This document shows positions 1 through 6,334 of a DNA stretch of 6,334 nt, piece by piece. The notes below the pieces were generated by a model. It searched no databases. It saw nothing but the letters and a program-made list of their open reading frames with translations, and was not told where the DNA came from. The DNA comes from Desulfovibrio sp. GTDB lineage: Bacteria > Desulfobacterota > Desulfovibrionia > Desulfovibrionales > Desulfovibrionaceae. The DNA is taken from contig DQED01000213.1 in assembly GCA_003525525.1 (NCBI GenBank), positions 1,715 through 8,048 of the forward strand, given 5' to 3'. A program made the position numbers and the translations under genes. The first letter of the stretch is position 1. Each line of letters begins with the position of its first letter.

Positions 1-76
1 TCCACGACCACAGACCCCGACGCTCCGCGCTGCGACCGTCACTCCCGCCCGCTTACCATCTCCCCGCTCAGGGGGT

Positions 77-99
77 CCGGGGGGGATGATCCCCCCCGG
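77..99 (-). terminator. Perfect G/C hairpin, possible terminator
   Basis: CCGGGGGGG (77-85) and CCCCCCCGG (91-99) form a perfect 9-bp stem around the 5-nt loop ATGAT. On the minus strand it begins 44 nt after the stop codon of the carboxypeptidase gene, where a terminator would be expected. A second small stem (CCCC 62-65 with GGGG 71-74) follows directly in that direction. There is no U-tract on either strand, so it is not a textbook intrinsic terminator. It could instead stabilise the mRNA 3' end or be a dispersed intergenic repeat. The rest of positions 1-142 shows no supportable gene. Confidence 0.45.
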
Positions 100-142
100 C
101 CGCCGGAGGCATCTTCCTTCCTCTCTTCCCTACATCCCCTCG

Positions 143-1531
143 CTACCGGCCGAGTTCCAGTTCGCCACTTTTCTGCAGCCGGTGCAGCAGGTTGCTGCCG
201 CCGGCCATGGCGGGGGCTTTGGCATCGAAGGCGGCGAGGATCATGCCGCAGAACTTGTCGCCTTTGTAGACTTCGACGCGGTAGACGGAGCCGGCTTTGT
301 CCACGGAGTAGTTGGTCTGGAGGTCGGAGCGGCTGAGGGTGATGTTGGATTCGTCGGCGAGTCCCGGTTTGGAGAAGCCGATGACGTTGGTGCGGTAGCC
401 GTTGCTGGGCACGACGCTGAAGGATTTGGCCACGGGCACGACGCGGCCGAAGGGGACCATGCGTTTGATGCCGTCGATTTCCATGGTGACGGCTTCGATG
501 CTGCCGTCGTATTCGCAGTATTGGGGATCGAGTTCGGTGACGTTCTTGTTGCCGAAGTAGACCTTGAGGCCGCCGTCGGTCGAGACGAGGGCCATGATCG
601 GGCTGCCGGGCCGGTATTCGACGGCGCTGCCTTTCTTGAGGGGGATGTAACGCAGGCGTTCCCGGGCGTTGCGCAGGTCGAGGTAGACCTTGTTGTCGAA
701 AAACGAGACGGCGACGTTGCTTTGCAGGGCGTCGCCCACGTTTTGCGTGGTCAGCTCGAAGGAGCGTTCGAAGCCGATGCCGAAGGAGCGCAGGAAGCTT
801 TCGACCACGGCGAGGTGGTAGTAGGCGGACATGAAGGCGCTGACGTTCTTGCTGCCTTCGATGCCGAAGGCCGGCTTGCCGTGGTTGATGGCGAAGTAGG
901 TCAGGGTCTTGGACATCTCCTTGGCGGTTTCGTCGTCGAGCTCGCGGGTATGGGTATTTTTCACGTGGTAGGCGTGCATGGGGTCGTAGAGGCGTTCGTT
1001 GGCGTCGGCGACGGCTTTACCGGCCAGGGCGGCGAGGTCGCCGAAGTGCGGCGCATCGACGGAGGGCTGGTCGATGATGACGGACTGTCCCCAGCGTTTG
1101 GGATTTTGCCATTCGGAGACGTAGGTCGGGCTGTAGAAGCCCCAGCCGTCGTGGAGGTGAAGCACGGCGCTGACGCGGGGGTCGGTGATGATGGCTTTTA
1201 TTTTCTGGATGGCCTCGTATTCCGGGTCTTTCGGATCGAGATCGGCGAATTTCCGGTTCATGTCGCCGTGCATGCCCCGGGAGTTGTGGATCATGGACAG
1301 GAAATTGAGGTTGGGCACCACCCAGACCGCGCCGCTCGTGATCTTGTAGTGGGAGACCAGCAGCGCGGCGGTGTAGAAGCCGCCGGGTTCGTCGCCCTGG
1401 ATGCCGCCGATGACGAGGACGGTGGGGCCGGGGCGGCCGGAGTCGAGCTTGTGCAGGGTGAAGTCCAGATTGCCGCCACATGCGGTGGAGGCCAGGGCCA
1501 GCAGCAGGAGCGTGGTCAGAAAAAGGCGCAT
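143..1531 (-). CDS. csd4: Exported Csd4/Pgp1-like D,L-carboxypeptidase (M14 fold, Gln zinc ligand)
   Basis: This 462-residue protein is predicted to be an exported zinc carboxypeptidase that trims peptidoglycan tripeptides (muramyl-Ala-Glu-diaminopimelate) to dipeptides, as Csd4 of Helicobacter pylori and Pgp1 of Campylobacter do. A Sec signal (charged MR, hydrophobic core 3-14, cleavage near STA-C at 15-18) places it in the periplasm. C18 could be a lipid anchor, but the lipobox is non-canonical. M14 landmarks are in order: Q45-G-D-E48 in place of HxxE, R85, N92-R93 (carboxylate-binding NR motif), H127 within HLHDG (third zinc ligand) and general base E225 within FGIEGSK. The Gln-for-His exchange is the documented hallmark of Csd4. 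About 210 residues follow the catalytic domain, in keeping with the extra beta-barrel and Ig-like domains of Csd4 (about 438 residues in total). The ATG is chosen because the signal peptide follows at once and a GAGG lies 4 nt upstream; the stop is TAG. Alternative: a related M14 amidase with another peptide substrate. Confidence 0.8.
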   Translation of the reverse strand: MRLFLTTLLLLALASTACGGNLDFTLHKLDSGRPGPTVLVIGGIQGDEPGGFYTAALLVSHYKITSGAVWVVPNLNFLSMIHNSRGMHGDMNRKFADLDPKDPEYEAIQKIKAIITDPRVSAVLHLHDGWGFYSPTYVSEWQNPKRWGQSVIIDQPSVDAPHFGDLAALAGKAVADANERLYDPMHAYHVKNTHTRELDDETAKEMSKTLTYFAINHGKPAFGIEGSKNVSAFMSAYYHLAVVESFLRSFGIGFERSFELTTQNVGDALQSNVAVSFFDNKVYLDLRNARERLRYIPLKKGSAVEYRPGSPIMALVSTDGGLKVYFGNKNVTELDPQYCEYDGSIEAVTMEIDGIKRMVPFGRVVPVAKSFSVVPSNGYRTNVIGFSKPGLADESNITLSRSDLQTNYSVDKAGSVYRVEVYKGDKFCGMILAAFDAKAPAMAGGSNLLHRLQKSGELELGR

Positions 1532-1638
1532 GGGACCTCGACGGGATGGTTTTGCCCGAAATTCCCGGGGAAGAGAGCCTTTACCCTAGCCCAAAAGCCG
1601 CCGGAAGTCATCCGCGCGCACGCCGGTGTGGCGAATTG

Positions 1639-2439
1639 CTATTTCCCCTTGCGGGCTTCGCGCCGCGCCGTCAGGGCGGTGCGGAATTGCGGCGAATTGA
1701 GGCGGTTTAGGATCAGCATGTCCTCGGTTTCGAGCGACCGCCGCAATTCGTTGATGTCGCTTTTGAGCAGCTTGCGGATGGCGAGCATGGTGGCGACCTG
1801 CGGCTCCTGGTAGTAGGCCGCGACCTTGAGCGCTTCCTCTTCGAGCCTGTCCGCAGGCACGATCCTGTCCACGATGCCGAGGGTGAGCGCCTCTTCGGCC
1901 GTGAACCGCGTCCATTGCAACACTTCGGCCGCCTTGGCCCCGCCGAGCAGGCGCGACAGGAAGTAGCCGCCGCCGCCCTTGGGCAGGGTGCCGACTTCCG
2001 CCGAGGCGTTTTCGAACACGGTCTGCGCGCCGACGATGCGGTAGTCGCAGGCGAGGCTCATGTTGAGCATGAAGGCCGAGACGTGGCCGGCGTCGGCGTG
2101 GATGGTGACCTTGTTGAGGCCCGCCATGGTCACGATGTAGTTGTTGACGAGGTTGAACAGCCGTTGCAGCAGGTAATCCTCGCGCCGGGAGATGAGAAAC
2201 TCGTCGAAGAATTCCAGGGTGTCGGCCGCGCCTTCCTTCTGGGGGCAGCCGATGAAGACCACCACGCGCACCTGGTCGGTATGGGCGATGATTTCCAGAT
2301 GGTCGAAAAACGTGTCGATCTGCTTGAGGTCCCGGACGTGGCGGGTGAAGTGGGGCTTGGCGCGCACGATCAGGACGTTGTCGCGGCGCTCGGCGGAAAA
2401 AAACTCGTTGTCGGTGACGAGGCTGGTGGCGACTTCCAT
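1639..2439 (-). CDS. Atypical crotonase-family (enoyl-CoA hydratase/isomerase-like) protein
   Basis: This 266-residue cytoplasmic protein has the length and layout of a single-domain crotonase. It shows a beta-strand ending VVVFIG (59-64), the segment HADAGHVSAFMLNMSLACDY (114-133), the GTLPKGGGG loop (150-158) followed by a LSRLLGG helix (161-167), and the typical FTAEEALTLGIVDRIVP (179-195). Crotonases act on acyl-CoA thioesters through an oxyanion hole, but the specific reaction here is unknown. Aligned by eye to rat enoyl-CoA hydratase, the GGG of the second oxyanion loop is A122-F123-M124, the Glu144 position is N126 and the Glu164 position is S146. Ordinary hydratase activity is therefore doubtful; E148, two residues on, might substitute. 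The ATG at 2439 is preferred over one at 2532 because a perfect AGGAGG lies 5 nt upstream, and the extra 31 residues of the longer form are low-complexity and unlike the family. The carboxypeptidase gene lies 107 nt downstream on the same strand. Confidence 0.8.
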   Translation of the reverse strand: MEVATSLVTDNEFFSAERRDNVLIVRAKPHFTRHVRDLKQIDTFFDHLEIIAHTDQVRVVVFIGCPQKEGAADTLEFFDEFLISRREDYLLQRLFNLVNNYIVTMAGLNKVTIHADAGHVSAFMLNMSLACDYRIVGAQTVFENASAEVGTLPKGGGGYFLSRLLGGAKAAEVLQWTRFTAEEALTLGIVDRIVPADRLEEEALKVAAYYQEPQVATMLAIRKLLKSDINELRRSLETEDMLILNRLNSPQFRTALTARREARKGK

Positions 2440-2444
2440 GGAAC

Positions 2445-2450
2445 CCTCCT
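2445..2450 (-). promoter_or_regulatory. Strong Shine-Dalgarno fixing the crotonase start
   Basis: On the minus strand AGGAGG is followed by the 5-nt spacer GTTCC and ATG. This perfect ribosome binding site decides for the start at 2439 over the in-frame ATG at 2532. Confidence 0.85.
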
Positions 2451-2582
2451 TGGGGCTCGGGGCCGTTTCGCGCCGGTGCGACAAGATTTTCGGCTGCAAT
2501 CCGGCATCGTTATTGGAAGCTGCCATCGCCATCCCATCCTGTCAACAACGCGGGCCGGCGGTGCCGAAAACCGCGAAACCCC

Positions 2583-2611
2583 TTGCCTTGCCCGCGCGGG
2601 CCTTCTATCCT
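2583..2611 (+). promoter_or_regulatory. Candidate sigma-70 promoter for patZ-like gene
   Basis: TTGCCT (2583-2588, 4/6 match to TTGACA) and TATCCT (2606-2611, 4/6 match to TATAAT) are separated by the ideal 17 nt. This would start transcription near 2618 and leave a leader of about 30 nt before the TTG start. The spacer contains the palindrome listed separately. The match is moderate and could be chance. Confidence 0.3.
2590..2601. repeat. 12-bp perfect palindrome in the divergent region
   Basis: GCCCGCGCGGGC is its own reverse complement and lies between the two hexamers of the candidate promoter, where a repressor dimer could bind. Its pure G/C composition makes a chance origin in this genome quite possible, and no regulator is identified. 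Confidence 0.3.
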
Positions 2612-2639
2612 TGGGCGCAACCTCGTAACCTTCTGCCCC

Positions 2640-2643
2640 GGAG
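2640..2643 (+). promoter_or_regulatory. Shine-Dalgarno supporting the TTG start of patZ
   Basis: GGAG lies 6 nt before TTG at 2650. An in-frame TAA at 2626-2628 excludes any start further upstream, and no ATG or GTG lies between. The resulting N-terminus places the family motif SVAVIGAS at residues 14-21, as is usual. Confidence 0.7.
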
Positions 2644-2649
2644 CTTCTG

Positions 2650-5346
2650 TTGAGCGCCCGAAGCCTTGACGCCTTGTTCCGCCCCAACTCCGTGGCCGTG
2701 ATCGGCGCGTCCTCGGACCCCAGGCATCCGGGCGCGGTGATCATGAAGAACCTGCTCGGGGGCAAGTTCCTGGGGCCGGTCATGCCGGTCAACCCGGCCC
2801 ACGACGCCATTTCCGGCGTGCTGTGCTACAAGTCCGTGGACACGCTGCCCCTGACCCCGGACATCGGCGTCATCGCCACGGAGCCGGCGAGCGTGCCCGA
2901 GTACCTGCGCGAACTCGGCCGCCGCGGCGTGGGCGCGGCCGTGGTGCTGCCGCCGGGCTGGGCGAAACTGCCGCGCGGGGAAAAACGCGCGCTCCAGGCG
3001 CGCATGCTCGAAGCGGCCGCGCCGTCCGGCATCCGCATCCTCGGCCCGTCGGGCCTCGGGCTCGTGGTGCCGGGCATCGGCCTCAACTGCTCGCTGGCCG
3101 CCTCGGACGCCCTGCCGGGCAAGATCGCGTTCATTTCCCAGTCCGCCTCGCTTTTTACCGCGGTTCTCGACTGGGCGCGCACCAAGGGCTTCGGCTTCTC
3201 CCACATCCTGTCGCTCGGCGACCGGGTGGACCTCAAGTACGCCGACATCCTGGACTACATGGCCCAGGACCCCAACACGCGCTCGATTCTGCTCTACGTC
3301 GAATCCATTTCCGACGCGCGCTCGTTCATGAGCGCCTCCCGCGCCGCCGCGCGCAACAAGCCCGTGCTCGTCATCAAGCCCGGCCGCAAGCTGTGGACCG
3401 TGTTTCCGCCCGATCCCTCCGAGGGCCGCGACGAAGTCTACGAGGAGGCCTTCCGTCGGGCGGGCATGCTGCGCGTGGGCGAGATCGACGCGCTCTTCGA
3501 CGCCGCCCAGACGCTTGCCCGCTCGCGGCCGCTGCGCGGCGAGAACCTGGCCATTTTGACCAACGGCGGCTCCATCGGCATCATGGCCGCGGACGCGCTG
3601 CTCGAAGGCGGCGGGTCGCTGGCCGACTTCGACGTCGAGGCGCGCGAAGGCCTTTCGCGCCTGCTCGGCCCCAACTGGCTGCGCCACGGCGTGGTGGACA
3701 TGAGTTTCGACGCCGCCCCGGGCGATTACGCCGAGGCCTTGCGGGCGCTTCTGCGCACCCCCGGGGTCAACGCCGTGCTGGTCATCCACGTGCCCTTTCC
3801 CGGGGTCGACGCCGAGGAGGCGGCCAAGGCCATGGCCGAGGTGCTGGCCAAGACCAACCGCACGGTGCTCGCCTGCTGGATGGGCTACGACCCTGCTTCC
3901 GGCGCGGCGCTCAAGATTTTGAACAACGCTGGCGTTCCCACCTACGAGACGCCGGACCAGGCCGTATCCGCCTTCCTGCACCTGCTGCGCTACCGCCGCA
4001 ACCAGGAACTGCTCATGGAGATGCCGGCGAGCCTGCCCTCGGAGTACGCCCCGGACCCGGACGCGGCCCGGGCGGTCATCGAGCGGGCGTTTTCCGAGGG
4101 GCGGCTTGCGCTCACCGACCCCGAGGCCAAGGAAGTGCTCGGCTACTACGGCGTGCGCGCGGTGGCCTCGCAGTTCACCGAGGACGTGGACGACGCCGTG
4201 GCCGCGGCCGAGGCGCTGGGTTATCCCGTGGCGGTCAAGACCGTTTCCCCGGACATGCCCCAGCCCTTCGACGTCGGCGGCATCGTCCTCGACGTCGCCG
4301 GCCCGGAAGCCGTGCGCGAGGCCGCGGACGCGGCCCGGCAGCGCGTGCTCGAGCACGTGCCCGGCGCGCGCATCGAGGGCTTCGTGGTCCAGGAGATGGC
4401 CCGGCGGGGCGGGGCCTACGAAGTGACCATCCAGGCCCGGGTGGACGCGGTGTTCGGCCCCTACATCGTCTTCGGCCAGGGGGGACTCGCCGCGAGGGTC
4501 ACGCGCGACCGCGCCGTGGCGCTGACGCCGCTCAACATGTCGCTGGCGCGCGACCTCGTTTTTCGCACCCGCGTGGCCGCCTCCTTCGGCGGCGCGGCCG
4601 GGCAGCCGGCCATCGACGTGAACGCCCTGTGCCTCACCCTCAACCAGGTTTCCCAGTGCGTGGCGGACATCGAGCGCATCGCGGCCATCGACCTGAACCC
4701 CGTCCTGGCCCAACCCGACGGCGTGCAGGTCATCGGCGCGGCCATCCGCCTGACCCCCGAGGCCGAACCCGATCCCCACCGCCTCGCCATCCGGCCCTAT
4801 CCCCGCGAACTCGAGGAATGCGTGACCCTGCGCAGCGGCCGCCACGCCATGCTGCGCCCCATCCGGCCCGAGGACGAGCCGGCCCATTTCGAATTCTTCA
4901 AGCACCTCTCCCCCGAAGACCTGCGCTTCCGCTTCTTCGGCGTGGTGCGGGAGCTTACGCACACGGAAATGGCCAAGCTCACGCAGATCGACTACGAGCG
5001 CGAGATGGCGTTTATCGCCACGGCCCCGGACGCCGACGGCCGCCCCGAGACCCTCGGCGTGGTGCGGGCCTCGACCCGGCCGGACAATTCCTCGGCCGAA
5101 TTCGCGGTCATCATCCGCTCGGACCTCAAGGGCCAGGGCCTGGGCCGGCTGCTCATGGAAAAGATCATCCGCTACTGCAAGGGGCGCGGCACGCGCGAAC
5201 TGACCGGCCAGGCGCTCATGGAAAACGGCGGCATGCAGGGGCTGGCCGAAAAGCTCGGCTTCTCCGTGGTGCGCAACTACGACGAGGAAGTGGTGGAAAT
5301 GCGCCTGCCCTTAAACGACCTCGGCCCCGGGGAGGCCGTGCGATGA
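2650..5346 (+). CDS. patZ: Pat/PatZ-type protein lysine acetyltransferase (ADP-forming acyl-CoA synthetase-like body + GNAT)
   Basis: At 898 residues this matches the length and domain order of Salmonella Pat and E. coli PatZ (about 886). Those cytoplasmic enzymes acetylate lysines of metabolic proteins, classically inactivating acetyl-CoA synthetase. Domains in order: CoA-binding Rossmann fold (about 8-100; VAVIGASSDP at 15-24), succinyl-CoA-ligase-like region (about 155-295; FISQSASL at 161-168), ATP-grasp-like region (about 475-705; AVKTVSPDMPQPFDVGG at 528-544), and GNAT (about 722-886) with acetyl-CoA loop KGQGLGRLLM (827-836). E817 in SSAEFAVIIRSD matches the position of the catalytic Glu of Pat. 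The synthetase half looks non-catalytic: the usual SHTGSLAG segment is replaced by PPDPSEGRDE (253-262) with no His, and the HKxD motif of the ATP-grasp reads QPFD (538-541). It therefore probably senses ligands rather than making acyl-CoA. TTG start supported by GGAG. The stop overlaps the next start (ATGA), so the two are probably co-translated. The native substrate is unknown; no acs or sirtuin deacetylase gene is in view. Confidence 0.9.
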   Translation: MSARSLDALFRPNSVAVIGASSDPRHPGAVIMKNLLGGKFLGPVMPVNPAHDAISGVLCYKSVDTLPLTPDIGVIATEPASVPEYLRELGRRGVGAAVVLPPGWAKLPRGEKRALQARMLEAAAPSGIRILGPSGLGLVVPGIGLNCSLAASDALPGKIAFISQSASLFTAVLDWARTKGFGFSHILSLGDRVDLKYADILDYMAQDPNTRSILLYVESISDARSFMSASRAAARNKPVLVIKPGRKLWTVFPPDPSEGRDEVYEEAFRRAGMLRVGEIDALFDAAQTLARSRPLRGENLAILTNGGSIGIMAADALLEGGGSLADFDVEAREGLSRLLGPNWLRHGVVDMSFDAAPGDYAEALRALLRTPGVNAVLVIHVPFPGVDAEEAAKAMAEVLAKTNRTVLACWMGYDPASGAALKILNNAGVPTYETPDQAVSAFLHLLRYRRNQELLMEMPASLPSEYAPDPDAARAVIERAFSEGRLALTDPEAKEVLGYYGVRAVASQFTEDVDDAVAAAEALGYPVAVKTVSPDMPQPFDVGGIVLDVAGPEAVREAADAARQRVLEHVPGARIEGFVVQEMARRGGAYEVTIQARVDAVFGPYIVFGQGGLAARVTRDRAVALTPLNMSLARDLVFRTRVAASFGGAAGQPAIDVNALCLTLNQVSQCVADIERIAAIDLNPVLAQPDGVQVIGAAIRLTPEAEPDPHRLAIRPYPRELEECVTLRSGRHAMLRPIRPEDEPAHFEFFKHLSPEDLRFRFFGVVRELTHTEMAKLTQIDYEREMAFIATAPDADGRPETLGVVRASTRPDNSSAEFAVIIRSDLKGQGLGRLLMEKIIRYCKGRGTRELTGQALMENGGMQGLAEKLGFSVVRNYDEEVVEMRLPLNDLGPGEAVR
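5329..5335 (+). promoter_or_regulatory. Shine-Dalgarno for the HD-GYP gene inside patZ
   Basis: GGGGAGG within the last codons of the upstream gene lies 7 nt before ATG at 5343. It supports this start and the ATGA (5343-5346) stop-start overlap. Confidence 0.75.
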
Positions 5347-6334
5347 CGCAGGCCCCCACCCCGGCCGAGGAGGGCGTTGCCGCGCAGGAACTCAAATCCT
5401 ACGTCCCGGTCAAAACCATGTCCCTGCGGCCCTGGGGCAAGGGTCGCTTTTCCTTCTACGTGCGCAAGGGCGGCGGACTGGTCCTTTACGCCACGCGCGG
5501 CGCGGCCTTTACCGCCGACCAACTGGCGCGGCTGCGCGCCATGGGCGTGGCCACGGTCTACATCCACAAGGGCGAGCAGCGCCATTACGACAACTATTTG
5601 CGCGAGAACCTGGGCGAGCTTTTGCTCGACGAATCCATTCCCCTCGACGAGCGGGCCGAGGTCTGGCACGCCAGCGCCGTCACCCTGGCCAGGGGCGTGC
5701 TCGAGGAAAAGCTGCCCCACACCATAAGCCGCGCGCGCTTCGACCAGGTCGGCAAGCTCGTGCGCCAGTCCATCGGCTTTCTCCAGGCCCCGGACGCCGT
5801 GAAAAACGTGGCCCGGCTCATCAGCAAGGGCTACCAGGAATACCAGCACGGCCTGTCCGTCATGGTGCTCACGTCCCTGGTGCTTATGGACCGGCCGGGC
5901 ATGGATGAAAATCTGCTGGTCAAGGTCGGCGCGGGCGCGCTGCTGCACGACGTGGGCAAGTTGGGGCTGCCCGCCGGGCTGCTCGAGCGCCGGCCCGAGT
6001 CCTGGGCCCCGGAGGAGGAGACCGTATTCCGCTCCCATCCGGCGCTCGGCGTCGGCATGTGCGTGGGCCTGCCCCTGCCGGCGGAGACCCTGCACTGCAT
6101 CCTGTTCCACCACGAGCAGGAGGACGGCAGGGGCTTTCCGGGCGGCCTGCCCGGAGCGGGCATTCCGCCCTACGTCAAGGCGCTTTGCGTGTGCAACACC
6201 TACGACGCCCTGACGCGCGCCTGCGTTTGGCGGCCGGCCTACCCGCCCTTCGAGGCCCTGCGCAAGATGGAGGCGCGCAAGGAAACCCTCGACCGCGTCA
6301 TGTTCAAGCGCCTCATCATGATCCTGGCCGACGC
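5343..6334 (+). CDS. HD-GYP domain protein with degenerate active site (3' end outside window)
   Basis: The frame stays open from ATG 5343 to the window edge (330 codons) and is missing its C-terminus. HD-GYP proteins are cyclic-di-GMP phosphodiesterases or c-di-GMP-binding effectors in the cytoplasm. An N-terminal region of about 150 residues (ELKSYVPVKTMSLRPWGKG at 16-34, then LVLYATRG and VYIHKGEQ) resembles the N-terminal domains often found on such proteins and has no obvious membrane segment. The HD-GYP domain follows: H169, H202-D203 in LLHDVGKLGLP, H232, H256-H257 and HHEQEDGRGFPGGLPG (256-271), then CNTYDALT (284-291). Three departures from consensus are visible: GYP is GFP, the metal-ligand Asp before xxDAL is N285, and the RPY motif that contributes an Arg to c-di-GMP binding reads C294-V-W. 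Most of the metal centre remains, so it may have weak or altered activity or act as a binding protein. It overlaps the acetyltransferase gene by 4 nt, implying one transcript. Confidence 0.88.
   Translation, partial: MTQAPTPAEEGVAAQELKSYVPVKTMSLRPWGKGRFSFYVRKGGGLVLYATRGAAFTADQLARLRAMGVATVYIHKGEQRHYDNYLRENLGELLLDESIPLDERAEVWHASAVTLARGVLEEKLPHTISRARFDQVGKLVRQSIGFLQAPDAVKNVARLISKGYQEYQHGLSVMVLTSLVLMDRPGMDENLLVKVGAGALLHDVGKLGLPAGLLERRPESWAPEEETVFRSHPALGVGMCVGLPLPAETLHCILFHHEQEDGRGFPGGLPGAGIPPYVKALCVCNTYDALTRACVWRPAYPPFEALRKMEARKETLDRVMFKRLIMILAD

Noticed and set aside
15..18. Lipoprotein signal in the carboxypeptidase (residue numbers, not bases)
   Set aside because: Cys18 is preceded by S-T-A rather than a canonical lipobox with Leu at -3, so an ordinary signal peptidase I site is equally likely; not called.
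1532..1638. Promoter or terminator between the crotonase and carboxypeptidase genes
   Set aside because: Only 4-bp stems and weak hexamers were found, too little to call a site; read-through from the crotonase gene remains possible.
86..1813. Long plus-strand open frame (575 codons) opposite the carboxypeptidase and crotonase genes
   Set aside because: It is the GC-driven antisense shadow of two genes with clear family motifs; its product is repetitive in G, V, A, D, E and H and has no recognisable domain.
2540..2545. Perfect TTGACA on the minus strand as a -35 for the crotonase gene
   Set aside because: No -10-like hexamer lies at 16-18 nt; the nearest A/T-rich stretch (AATAAC) is about 25 nt away. 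A sigma-54 match just upstream also fails at the GC element.
2605..4962. Minus-strand open frame of 785 codons opposite the Pat-like gene
   Set aside because: Its composition (H, R, G, A, V, D rich) and antisense register to a convincing multi-domain protein mark it as a shadow frame.
5277..6113. Minus-strand open frame of 278 codons opposite the HD-GYP gene
   Set aside because: The plus strand encodes a clear HD-GYP domain here; the antisense product has no motifs and biased composition.
1639..6334. RpfF/RpfG-like quorum module (crotonase plus HD-GYP, as in DSF signalling)
   Set aside because: The crotonase lacks the Gly-rich loop and the glutamates that DSF synthases retain, the genes are on opposite strands about 2.9 kb apart, and no sensor kinase or receiver domain is seen.

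Overview
The window is GC-rich chromosomal DNA with strong G/C preference at third codon positions. Gene content and protein style suggest a Desulfovibrio-type (Desulfovibrionaceae, possibly Solidesulfovibrio) sulfate reducer; this is inferred from general resemblance, as there is no rRNA or other taxonomic marker. No mobile element, CRISPR array, tRNA or rRNA was seen.

Layout: positions 1-142 hold no assignable gene, but contain a perfect 9-bp G/C inverted repeat (77-99) that may end transcription from the right. Two genes follow on the minus strand, transcribed leftwards: an atypical crotonase-fold protein (2439 to 1639), then, after a 107-nt gap, an exported M14 carboxypeptidase-like protein (1531 to 143). 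The latter has the rare Gln-x-x-Glu zinc motif known from Csd4/Pgp1, the peptidoglycan D,L-carboxypeptidases that set helical cell shape in Helicobacter and Campylobacter. A 210-nt divergent intergenic region (2440-2649) separates these from two plus-strand genes. The first is a 898-residue Pat/PatZ-type protein (ADP-forming acyl-CoA synthetase-like body fused to a C-terminal GNAT lysine acetyltransferase), starting with TTG. The second overlaps it by ATGA: an HD-GYP protein that starts at 5343 and runs off the right end.

The plus-strand pair looks translationally coupled, joining a predicted protein acetyltransferase to a c-di-GMP-type signalling protein. A recurrent theme is altered active sites. 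The Pat body lacks both catalytic histidines expected of an ADP-forming acyl-CoA synthetase. The HD-GYP protein has Asn for a metal-ligand Asp, GFP for GYP, and has lost the RPY motif. The crotonase lacks the Gly-rich oxyanion segment and both usual catalytic glutamates. The carboxypeptidase has Gln for His as a zinc ligand. All alignments were made by eye.

The best leads are the Csd4-like protein as a candidate curvature determinant in a vibrioid bacterium, and the Pat/degenerate HD-GYP pair as a possible acetylation/c-di-GMP module.
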